DNA from: Acidobacteriaceae bacterium
GTDB taxonomy: Bacteria; Acidobacteriota; Terriglobia; Terriglobales; Acidobacteriaceae
DNA: 64,000 bases
Direction: 5' to 3'
Assembly: GCA_003134855.1 (NCBI GenBank)
Contig: PLCS01000008.1
Location: 641,421-705,420 of the forward strand
How positions within the stretch are numbered: the first letter of the stretch is position 1; every line of letters begins with the position of its first letter. Shown here piece after piece: positions 27,333 through 34,939 of this stretch. The position numbers and the translations under genes were made by a program. The notes below the pieces were generated by a model. That model made no database searches, was not told where the DNA came from, and was given only the letters and a program-made list of their open reading frames with translations.

Positions 27333-28595
27333 ATGGCAGTGTCTACCCAATCTCGAAAGCCTGAACGGGCGGAGGCGCAAAGTGCCACCAGAACGCAGGG
27401 AATTGCCGCCCCCCGCGAAGCCTGCCTCTCGGTCCGTCTGTGGACGGCATCCGGCAATTCCGAGCCCCTGCCGTCGCTCTGGGAGAACGAAAGCCCGGCA
27501 GCCTGCCTGATCCTCGACCAGATTACCGCCTCGGAGGGCATTCCGGCCTCCCGCCAGGGAGAAGTTCTGACCGCGACTTTCCCCACCTTCCAGACGGCGG
27601 TTTTTACCGCGCGGCGTCTCCAGTGGGCGGTGCAGGGGTTCTCCGAAGCCGAGCGCCTGCAAGCTACCTCCCTTGCCCTCCTGGTTCACTCCCCGGATGA
27701 GGAGCACGGGGAGACGATAGCCGAGGATGCTCTTCATTCCCTCGAACAGGCGGCGCCGGGAGAGATTCTGCTGACGGAAAAGGCCAGCCAGCCCTTTGAC
27801 CGCCTGCCCGGCTTTCCCTTGCAGGTGGCCTCCGGGGATGGCCTGTGGGAACTCCTGTGGCGCGCCCCTGAAAGCCTGTCGACCCGCTCTTATGACGAAC
27901 AGATTCTTGCCCTGCTGATCGATCAGCTGGGCGGGCAAGCGCCTCCGCCGGAACGCCACGAACAGCAGCTCGCCGCGGAGGCGGACTATGCCGGCCAGGC
28001 CGAAGCGGAAGATCTGCGCGAGCCAGAACACGAGCGCGGGAGTTCACGCGGGAAGATGGTCGGCCTGGCCGTGGCGGCGCTGGTCGTCGTGGGCGCGGTG
28101 ATCTTTTATTTCACCCAGGGAAAATCGAACCCGGCCCCCGCCGCGGATCAGGCTCAGACTCAATCCCAGACTGTACAGCAACCGGCGCCGGCTGCTCAAG
28201 GTGCTCCCGCATCGCCGTCAGGCTCTTCCGCGCGCCTGTCCAAACAAGAGCGCGCCGAAGCTGCTGCGGCGGCCAGGACGCCGCAGAATCCCGCCAAGGT
28301 TGAGGTCAAGCCACCTCCGGCTGTAGTGCCCGCACCGGAAAGAGAGAGACCCGCTCCCAAACCTGCCGAGCCTCCACCCGCGAGAGCGAGCAGCAATGCC
28401 CGCTGTGATATGGACCCAAGCCAATACAGCGGGCAGGTCGATCAGGCCTGGAAGAATCTGGGGCGCGGCAAGTATAACGACGCCAAGAGGCAATTCGCCA
28501 ATGTACTGGCTTGCGATCCCGGCAATGCGAGCGCCAAACAAGGCTTGGAGCGCGCCCGAATGGCGGCAGCCGCAGCCGACGGCTCGCAAAACTGA
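27333..28595 (+). CDS. Membrane protein with degenerate class III cyclase-like domain and C-terminal TPR
   Basis: A 420-residue protein from an ATG preceded by AAGGAAA. Residues 30-190 follow the outline of a class III nucleotidyl cyclase domain (GEVLTATFPTFQTAVFTARR, then SLEQAAPGEILLTEKA). The metal-binding aspartates are not present: the usual GDxxxAxF motif reads QGEVLTATF. The domain is therefore probably non-catalytic. One membrane helix lies at about 246-265. A proline/alanine-rich linker follows, and the C-terminus is a single TPR-like unit (AWKNLGRGKYNDAKRQF). It is divergent from the exported helical protein and kinase genes. The cyclase resemblance is moderate. Confidence 0.65.
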   Translation: MAVSTQSRKPERAEAQSATRTQGIAAPREACLSVRLWTASGNSEPLPSLWENESPAACLILDQITASEGIPASRQGEVLTATFPTFQTAVFTARRLQWAVQGFSEAERLQATSLALLVHSPDEEHGETIAEDALHSLEQAAPGEILLTEKASQPFDRLPGFPLQVASGDGLWELLWRAPESLSTRSYDEQILALLIDQLGGQAPPPERHEQQLAAEADYAGQAEAEDLREPEHERGSSRGKMVGLAVAALVVVGAVIFYFTQGKSNPAPAADQAQTQSQTVQQPAPAAQGAPASPSGSSARLSKQERAEAAAAARTPQNPAKVEVKPPPAVVPAPERERPAPKPAEPPPARASSNARCDMDPSQYSGQVDQAWKNLGRGKYNDAKRQFANVLACDPGNASAKQGLERARMAAAAADGSQN

Positions 28596-28649
28596 AGCAA
28601 GCTCTGAGCTCTCAGAAGCGAGACCCCGAGCGCCCGGCTCGCTGAAGAT

Positions 28650-28687
28650 AAAAATCCCAACTCCCGGAATCGAGAGCTGGGATTTTT
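28650..28687. terminator. Bidirectional terminator between convergent genes
   Basis: AAAAATCCCA at 28650-28659 pairs with TGGGATTTTT at 28678-28687, with CTC/GAG extending the stem around a GC-rich centre. A-rich and T-rich flanks on opposite sides let it serve both the cyclase-like gene (plus) and the Ig-repeat lipoprotein gene (minus). Confidence 0.85.
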
Positions 28688-28708
28688 GTTGACCGAAAGC
28701 AATTTCCG

Positions 28709-31700
28709 CTAGTTGGCCACGGTGATGGTGTAGGTGACTGGACCCCAGTACATAGGGGTACTGTCGAAGACAATTACATTAAAGGTGATGGTGCCGGCCG
28801 CGAGCGGTGTTCCACTGATCGTCAATGTTCCATTGTTGATGGAGTAACTCAGGCCATCCGAGAGGCCGGTGACCATGAATGTGTACGGAGCCTGCCCGTT
28901 TGCGGTGATTGTCCCGCTATAGCTTTGGCCGACGGTCGCCGCTCCCAGTGTATTGGGATTGGGAGCCGGAAGAGAAACTCCCCAATAGCCCACATAGTAA
29001 CCCACTTCCAAAATGGAATCATTGTTGCTGCTGTCGATGGCGGTAACAGACCAATCATAGGGATAGGGTCCTCCGCTGCTGCTCAAGCTTGCCGGACTGG
29101 GCAGGTTGTTGCCTCCGGTGGGATCGACGCCCCACGTGAGGGAGTTGATCGAGCTGGAAAAAGAGAGCCCATAGCCCGGAACCGGTATCTCCCAGCTTTC
29201 GGCAGGGTATCCGCCTGAAAATATGAACGTATACGTATAGTCGCTGGCGTTGGGCGGATCGGTCCATGAGATATTCGGCGTCAGGTTTGTGCCGACCCCA
29301 GATGGAGATGGATTCGCGCCAAAGCTGCCCGGTACGCTGGGCAGCGTATATGTCTTGGTCTCGCTGGTTCCATCGCTGTAGCTCACCTTGAAGCCGTAGG
29401 CATCGCCGACATTTGGCGTATTGCCGATGAGGTTAAAGCTGCTGCAGAATGAAATAGCAGGTTCCCAAGCGCACCCGACCAGATCCTGGGGAACAACCAC
29501 ATTCGGTCCCGAAACCAGTTCCATGGCAATCAACTCTTTGCTGCCGCTCCATGCACCAGTCGCGAGATTGTAAAACTGCTTCGTTAACCCAAGAGCGTAG
29601 TCTATTGCTTGATAGTTATTTAATCCAACGGTCAGGTAGCTGGTTCCGCCGCCATTCAGGGTGAGATCAAAGGTGCCTGTGCTGCCGGTGACGGCGACGT
29701 TGGAAGTCCCTCCTGACAGCATATCTCCATTGTCCTCAATGCTATCGTTGTTCTGATCAATGAAGGCCGAGACAAAATAGTTTCCGGCCGCAGGTAGCTG
29801 AATGCTGTAATTCTGCGGGCTAACCGGGCTGGCAACAGCCGTGTTGTAGGTTTCTCCCGTGGAACGATTCTCAAAATATATATGCAGCGGTCCGGTGGCC
29901 GCGTTAGCAAAGGTGGCTGTGCCGGAGACCGTGACAGGACCCGTGGGAGCGCCGACGGTGATGGGACCGGCGACCGGGGACCATGCGCTGGTTGCACTCC
30001 CCACCGCACCTTGATAGCGGAAGTAGAGTTGTTGGCCGTTGGTGAGCCCGTTCAACACACAAGTCATCGTGTATCCACCCTTCGCCGGAAAGCTCTTGCT
30101 TCCGATATATGTGGCGAAGGTCTTATCGGTGCCCCATTCGACGGTATAAGATGTAGCGATCTCTAGCTGAGAATCAATGGGCAACCAGAAAGCTCGAAGC
30201 GGGGGACCGCTTTCATAAATTACATAGGGATATATCATAGCGCCTTGATCGAATGGAACGACTCCTGGAGAGAAGGGTGTACTCGTGAATGTGGGCGCTG
30301 TGGGATCGGTCATTGTGACGGAGATGCCGGAGAGGTTGGCGGATGAGACCGTCTGAAGCGTGGAAGACCCAGTGGGATCCGATGCATTGGGCCAGCCGTT
30401 ATTGGTTGCATCCATCCAGGCCAGGACCTGATAGGAGCCGGGCGCAGCGCCATTGATAGTGAACTGTCCCGGCGTGAGGATGCTGGTGCCCAGAGTGTGG
30501 CCGATCCAAACTCCGCCGGGGCATTGATACTGCAGAATCATATGGACAGGCCCGGTCGCCGCACCGCTGTAATTCACATTGCCGGAGACCGAGTAGCCGA
30601 CCGCGGCATTGAAGCTGACCACCGCACCGCCGGCGCCCACCGTCACGTTTTGTGTTGCGGGAGAAAAGACAGCGTTGGTGCCCGCCAGTGATGGAGTAAT
30701 GGTATAGCTACCTTGGGGAATGGCAGCGAAGGAGAAGTTTCCGTTGTTGTCGGTCGTGGTGCTCTGGACGGGATTTGTATTGATGGAGACCGTGGTCGCG
30801 GGTCCAGCCACGAAGCCGCAGGAGTTACTGTAGATGACGCTTCCGGCTACCTGAGCGCTGGACGGCGGGTTGATGGTCAGGCTCAGCGTCGCCGATGCGG
30901 TCAGGGCCGTGGGTGTGCCGCTGTCGGTCATCTGGAAGGTGAGATTCGTGGCTGGGGTGGTTGCGGTGGCGCCCGCGGCGGCGGAGAGCACGCCGGTGGT
31001 TGCGTTCAGGCTCATCCCAACGGGCAGCGTGCCGCTGGTTAGCATCCACGTGTAGGGACCGATGCCGCCCGATCCGGCCAGCGTCGTTGAGTAGGCTGTT
31101 CCTGCTACGAACGAGGGCAGGGAAGAGGAGGTGATTGTGGGTCCAGCCGGGATCGTCAGCGTCACGGAGTTGGATTTGGTCTTGTCGGCCACCGAGGTCG
31201 CCGTGAGGGTCACCGACTGCGCGGAAGCAGTGGCGGCGGGAGCGGTGTAGGTCGGAGTCAGGGCGGTCAAACTGGAGAGCGAGCCGATGGCGGGCGCGGT
31301 CCAGGTCACTCCGGCGTTGCTGCTGTCGTTGGCTACGGTCGCATTTACTGTGACCGTATCGTTCCCATCCACCGTGGTCACCGGCGCGGTCACGGAGACA
31401 CTGATCGCGTTGATGGTCAGGCTCAGCGTTGCCGTTGCAGTCAGAGCCGTTGGCAAGCCTGAATCGGTCATCACGAAGGTGAGCGAAGTGGCGGGCGTGG
31501 CCGTGGTCGCGCCAGCGGCGGCGGAGAGTGCGCCGGTGGTTGCGTTAAGGCTAATACCAGTCGGCAGCTTACCGCTGGTCAGCTTCCAGGTATAGGGAGC
31601 GATGCCGCCCGATCCGGCCAGCGTCACCGAGTAGGCTGTTCCCGCTATGGACGTGGGCAATGAAGTGGTGGTGATCGCGGGGGCGGCCGGGATCGTCAGC

Positions 31701-32353
31701 GTCACGGTGTTGGATTTGGTCTTGTCGGCCACCGAGGTCGCCGTGAGGGTCACCGACTGCGCGGAAGCGGTGGCGACGGGCGCCGTAAATGTCGGCGCGG
31801 AAACCGTCAAACTGGAGAGCGAGCCTAGCGAGGGCGCAGTCCAGGTCACTCCGGCGTTGCTGTTGTCGTTGGCTACGGTCGCAGTCACCGAGACCGTATC
31901 ATTCCCATCCACCGTTGTCACCGGCGCGGTAACGGAGACACTGATCGCACTGATCGCGTTGATGGTCAGCGTGACAGTAGCGGATTTAGTTGTGTCGGTC
32001 ACCGAGGTCGCCGTGAGGGTCACCGACTGCGCGGCACTGGTGGCGGCGGGCGCGGTATAAGTTGGAGCCAGGGCGGTTAAACTGGAGAGTGAGCCAATTG
32101 AGGGAGCTGTCCAGGTCACTCCGGCGTTGCTGCTATCGTTGGCCACCGTCGCGGTTACCGTGACCGTTCCGCCCCCATTGATCGTTGTCGCCGATGAGGT
32201 TACGGAGACGCTTATGGTCTTGGATCCGCCACCTCCACTGTTGCTCCCACCGCCGCAGCCGGAGAGGCCGAGAAGTGCGATGATGGCAAGAGTTGAAACG
32301 CTTATGGACGCGCTAGTCCTGAGACCAGAATGAACGAACGGAAATCTGGGCAT
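28709..32353 (-). CDS. Ig-like repeat surface lipoprotein
   Basis: A 1214-residue protein from the ATG at 32353, chosen because AGGAAG lies about 10 bases upstream; a GTG three codons earlier is possible. The N-terminal hydrophobic segment ends in the lipobox LSGC followed by GGG, so it is probably a lipoprotein. Ig-like modules of the form VTWTAPSIGSLSSLTA alternate with putative-Ig modules (SGGIAPYTWKLTSGKLPTGI). The central part has SpaA/carboxypeptidase-regulatory-like and beta-sandwich modules, and the C-terminus ends in another putative-Ig module. Several modules are nearly identical in DNA, implying recent internal duplication. It is probably an adhesive or structural surface protein; ligand unknown. 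Confidence 0.8.
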   Translation of the reverse strand: MPRFPFVHSGLRTSASISVSTLAIIALLGLSGCGGGSNSGGGGSKTISVSVTSSATTINGGGTVTVTATVANDSSNAGVTWTAPSIGSLSSLTALAPTYTAPAATSAAQSVTLTATSVTDTTKSATVTLTINAISAISVSVTAPVTTVDGNDTVSVTATVANDNSNAGVTWTAPSLGSLSSLTVSAPTFTAPVATASAQSVTLTATSVADKTKSNTVTLTIPAAPAITTTSLPTSIAGTAYSVTLAGSGGIAPYTWKLTSGKLPTGISLNATTGALSAAAGATTATPATSLTFVMTDSGLPTALTATATLSLTINAISVSVTAPVTTVDGNDTVTVNATVANDSSNAGVTWTAPAIGSLSSLTALTPTYTAPAATASAQSVTLTATSVADKTKSNSVTLTIPAGPTITSSSLPSFVAGTAYSTTLAGSGGIGPYTWMLTSGTLPVGMSLNATTGVLSAAAGATATTPATNLTFQMTDSGTPTALTASATLSLTINPPSSAQVAGSVIYSNSCGFVAGPATTVSINTNPVQSTTTDNNGNFSFAAIPQGSYTITPSLAGTNAVFSPATQNVTVGAGGAVVSFNAAVGYSVSGNVNYSGAATGPVHMILQYQCPGGVWIGHTLGTSILTPGQFTINGAAPGSYQVLAWMDATNNGWPNASDPTGSSTLQTVSSANLSGISVTMTDPTAPTFTSTPFSPGVVPFDQGAMIYPYVIYESGPPLRAFWLPIDSQLEIATSYTVEWGTDKTFATYIGSKSFPAKGGYTMTCVLNGLTNGQQLYFRYQGAVGSATSAWSPVAGPITVGAPTGPVTVSGTATFANAATGPLHIYFENRSTGETYNTAVASPVSPQNYSIQLPAAGNYFVSAFIDQNNDSIEDNGDMLSGGTSNVAVTGSTGTFDLTLNGGGTSYLTVGLNNYQAIDYALGLTKQFYNLATGAWSGSKELIAMELVSGPNVVVPQDLVGCAWEPAISFCSSFNLIGNTPNVGDAYGFKVSYSDGTSETKTYTLPSVPGSFGANPSPSGVGTNLTPNISWTDPPNASDYTYTFIFSGGYPAESWEIPVPGYGLSFSSSINSLTWGVDPTGGNNLPSPASLSSSGGPYPYDWSVTAIDSSNNDSILEVGYYVGYWGVSLPAPNPNTLGAATVGQSYSGTITANGQAPYTFMVTGLSDGLSYSINNGTLTISGTPLAAGTITFNVIVFDSTPMYWGPVTYTITVAN

Positions 32354-32446
32354 GGAAGTCACTTCCTGACAGCAGGTATTTGGTAATTCCAGCCATTTTA
32401 TAGCTGAAATGAGTGGCTGTAAAGTTTTTTATTTCAGGTCCGCGGC

Positions 32447-32549
32447 CGGATGGCGGGTGGCGCAGGTTCCCATAAGTAAGATGGGTAGCCCAGGTCTCGC
32501 TTTTGAGGACCTGGGAGACCACAAACTCCAACCCGCCGCTTTGTATCAG
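32447..32549 (+). repeat. Dispersed ~100-bp repeat, copy 1
   Basis: This stretch, from CGGATGGC to TTTGTATCAG, recurs in the same orientation at 34401-34495. It contains the palindrome-type core CCCAGGTCTC...GACCTGGG, here with one inserted G. The two copies flank the TonB_C-like gene. It has no coding capacity. Confidence 0.85.
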
Positions 32550-32696
32550 TCGTCCACGGGCACAGCCGACCCGCGATGGGATGAAAAAGTCTGCGATATT
32601 TCTCCCGAAGGGAGAAGCGATAATAGCCCAGGACAAGCTCAGCGCAGTCCTGGGTCTGCGTTGAACAAAAGACCATCCGTCCAGTAGAGCCGGTTT

Positions 32697-32730
32697 CCCA
32701 GGTCTCGGACACTCAAAAGCGAGACCTGGG
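32697..32730. repeat. Dispersed palindrome, CCCAGGTCTC arms
   Basis: CCCAGGTCTC (32697-32706) and GAGACCTGGG (32721-32730) form a 10-bp inverted repeat around a 14-base centre. It is one of five related palindromes in this window. Confidence 0.85.
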
Positions 32731-33046
32731 ATGCCCGGCGTCATCATGAGAATCCAGGCGACATCGGCGTTTTCTGTTACCGATCCAGTTTGGCGGACTG
32801 AAGGCTGATTGATTCTGGCGTACCGGGGCACTTGAGCTCCCCCATGGCGGTCCCGGTTCTACGCGCTCGTTGCAGATCGTCTATGTGTAACAACACGTTA
32901 TTACTCGACGAATCACGGCCGGTTTGGTGACCAATCGCTCAGAACTCAAAAATATGCAACGTGAAACCTCGGGCTCTCTCATCAGGTGATCCGCGCCACA
33001 GACATGGGAAGATACAGTTGATGTAAATTATTTCAAATGGGAGAAT

Positions 33047-33063
33047 CTCCGGCTTTGCCGGAG
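33047..33063. other. Hairpin in the leader of the TonB_C-like gene
   Basis: A perfect 7-bp stem (CTCCGGC/GCCGGAG) with loop TTT lies 35 bp before the start codon of the next gene. It could affect transcription or mRNA stability. There is no T-run after it. Confidence 0.5.
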
Positions 33064-33098
33064 AATACTTACTTGCCTTTATCTTCCTGGGGGTTGCG

Positions 33099-34391
33099 AT
33101 GCAAGTTCGTTTAGTGAAATCGGCGGTGAAATCCAGGTTGCCGTTCATATCGGTCTTCCTTGCTGCAATGCAGTTTTGGCCGCAAGCCGTTCACTCTCAA
33201 GAGCAGGCTCAAAACATCACCTGCGAAAACGGAAGCGGTCAGTACAGCACTGAATTCTCAACAGGAACAACCGTCAGCGTCGGTCCGTTACGAAACAGAG
33301 GCTTTGCCAAACGTGCCTGCACCGCTAAGCTCATCTGGAATGGGCAGGAGATATCCGTCGCATCCGATGCCGCGAAAGTCGGTATCGATGTTTTAGGGGC
33401 AGATCTTGGTTTTGGCATGCCCGTCGTCGCGTTTCAAATCGATGAGACCGGTGAAGGGACTCACCGCAGCTATCAAATCTATTCGCTGATGAAGCCGCCT
33501 CGTCTCCTCTATGCGATCACTGGCGCTGATTCCTACACGGCCGCGGATACCGATCTGGACGGGAAAGTGGAAATCTGGACTAACGATGCGGCGGCGATTG
33601 ACGGATTTGAAAAGGTGCCTCTCCAATCCTTCGATTTCGCCCCTACGGTGGTGCTGCGATTCGAAAAAAAACGCATAGTTGACGTAAGTTCTGAATTCCT
33701 GTCGCACTACGATACTCAGATTGCCGATCTTCGCACGCAAATCGATCAACAAGAACTCGCCGCGTTCAAGAACAGCGACGGCGTCCTCTCGATGCAGATC
33801 CCCCGCTCAAGCGATGATCTGCATCGACTGATAAGAACCAAGATCAAAGTGCTGGAGATCGTGTGGGCGTACTTGTACAGCGGTCGCGACGCTGAGGCCT
33901 GGTCTGCGCTTCAGAACATGTGGCCCTCTCAAGATTTCAAGCGTATTCGGATGACAATCTCCGACATTCGCCAAAGGGGAATTCTCCGCGGCATCGCTCC
34001 CGCACCGAGGAGGCCGATGCACAAACAACAGGTTCATATCTACGACGCGACGGTCAGACCGCCGGCGGTCAGCAGCCAAGGTACTCTCAGTCCGAGTGGG
34101 GTTACGCCCTATCCTACGGATACAGAGCAGGAACCTCCTGTGGTCCTGCCAAAATCCATTCTGCTCCTCCGTCCGTCTCCAGCCGATGGCGAGCAGTTGA
34201 GTGCTACGGATACGGAGGCGGTGATGGAACTGCTCGTCGACGCCGCCGGAAAGGTGCGCTCTGCAAAAGTGCTCAATGGCGCGGACAGCCGGTGGGTCCA
34301 AGCCTCTGGTGGCTGGCACTTCATCCCCGCCCTTCGCGACGGGATTCCCGTTGCCTGCCGTTTCCGCTTCTCAATATGGGACCGGAAGTGA
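33099..34391 (+). CDS. Secreted protein with TonB_C-like C-terminal domain
   Basis: A 430-residue protein with a signal peptide (residues 1-33, ending QAVHSQ) and an ATG preceded by GGGGG. The first half is a beta-rich domain with two cysteines and a DTDLDGKVEIWTND stretch resembling a calcium-binding loop. The last 90 residues (LLRPSPADGEQLSATDTEAV, VDAAGKVRSAKVLNG and WHFIPALRDGIPVACRFRF) follow the pattern of TonB/TolA C-terminal domains found in Acidobacteriota secreted proteins. There is no N-terminal ExbBD-coupled anchor beyond the signal, so it is not a classical TonB. The gene is flanked by direct copies of a ~100-bp repeat. Confidence 0.7.
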   Translation: MQVRLVKSAVKSRLPFISVFLAAMQFWPQAVHSQEQAQNITCENGSGQYSTEFSTGTTVSVGPLRNRGFAKRACTAKLIWNGQEISVASDAAKVGIDVLGADLGFGMPVVAFQIDETGEGTHRSYQIYSLMKPPRLLYAITGADSYTAADTDLDGKVEIWTNDAAAIDGFEKVPLQSFDFAPTVVLRFEKKRIVDVSSEFLSHYDTQIADLRTQIDQQELAAFKNSDGVLSMQIPRSSDDLHRLIRTKIKVLEIVWAYLYSGRDAEAWSALQNMWPSQDFKRIRMTISDIRQRGILRGIAPAPRRPMHKQQVHIYDATVRPPAVSSQGTLSPSGVTPYPTDTEQEPPVVLPKSILLLRPSPADGEQLSATDTEAVMELLVDAAGKVRSAKVLNGADSRWVQASGGWHFIPALRDGIPVACRFRFSIWDRK

Positions 34392-34400
34392 TTGTCTAGG

Positions 34401-34495
34401 CGGATGGCGCAGATTCCCATAAGTAAGATGGGTGGCCCAGGTCTCGCTTTTGAGACCTGGGAAACCACCAACCTCAACCCGCCGCTTTGTATCAG
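34401..34495 (+). repeat. Dispersed ~100-bp repeat, copy 2
   Basis: This is a second, direct copy of the repeat at 32447-32549. It carries a perfect palindrome CCCAGGTCTC-GCTTTT-GAGACCTGGG at 34436-34461. Confidence 0.88.
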
Positions 34496-34622
34496 GGCAC
34501 GACTTCTAGCCTGCCCAGAGTGGAGTCGAAGGGTGCCGAAAAGGCAGCCGAAGATTACCGGGCTTTAACCCCCGAGGCCGGGCGCCACACCATGGACCAA
34601 TCCATAGAGTCTGCGAAGCCCA

Positions 34623-34650
34623 TCCCTGTTCCCTGACCCCTGATCTCTGA
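34623..34650. repeat. Heptamer-period array
   Basis: Four contiguous 7-mers read TCCCTGT, TCCCTGA, CCCCTGA, TCTCTGA. The CTG core recurs every 7 bases. It is one of at least eight such arrays in the window. Confidence 0.8.
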
Positions 34651-34752
34651 TAGTCAGAAAAAACGCCAAATCTTCGTCCCCAAACGCCCCGGAGTCCCGC
34701 CATCCGGGACGATTTCAAATTCGTTGATGACGTCCTTGCAGTCATTCCCGTA

Positions 34753-34802
34753 AAAGTGGACAGCTACAGGTCTCCAGTGCAGGCAAAACCGGACAGCTAC
34801 AG
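34753..34802. repeat. Pair of 17-bp direct repeats, likely IS21-type end
   Basis: AAAGTGGACAGCTACAG (34753-34769) and AAACCGGACAGCTACAG (34786-34802) start 33 bp apart and share 15 of 17 bases. Spaced subterminal repeats like these are typical of IS21-family ends. No istAB genes are present, so this looks like a solitary end. The rest of the 34.5-34.9 kb gap holds no recognised gene. Confidence 0.5.
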
Positions 34803-34939
34803 ATCACCACTTTCTCCGAAACCGGTGACCTGTTGCTGTTCATTTTGGGGGTAAACTGGCTGCATTTAGCTTCACACTTTTGAAAAACCGGTATCCTGGA
34901 GCGCACGGTTTTCCATGCCCTCCACCCCAGGCTCTCCAC

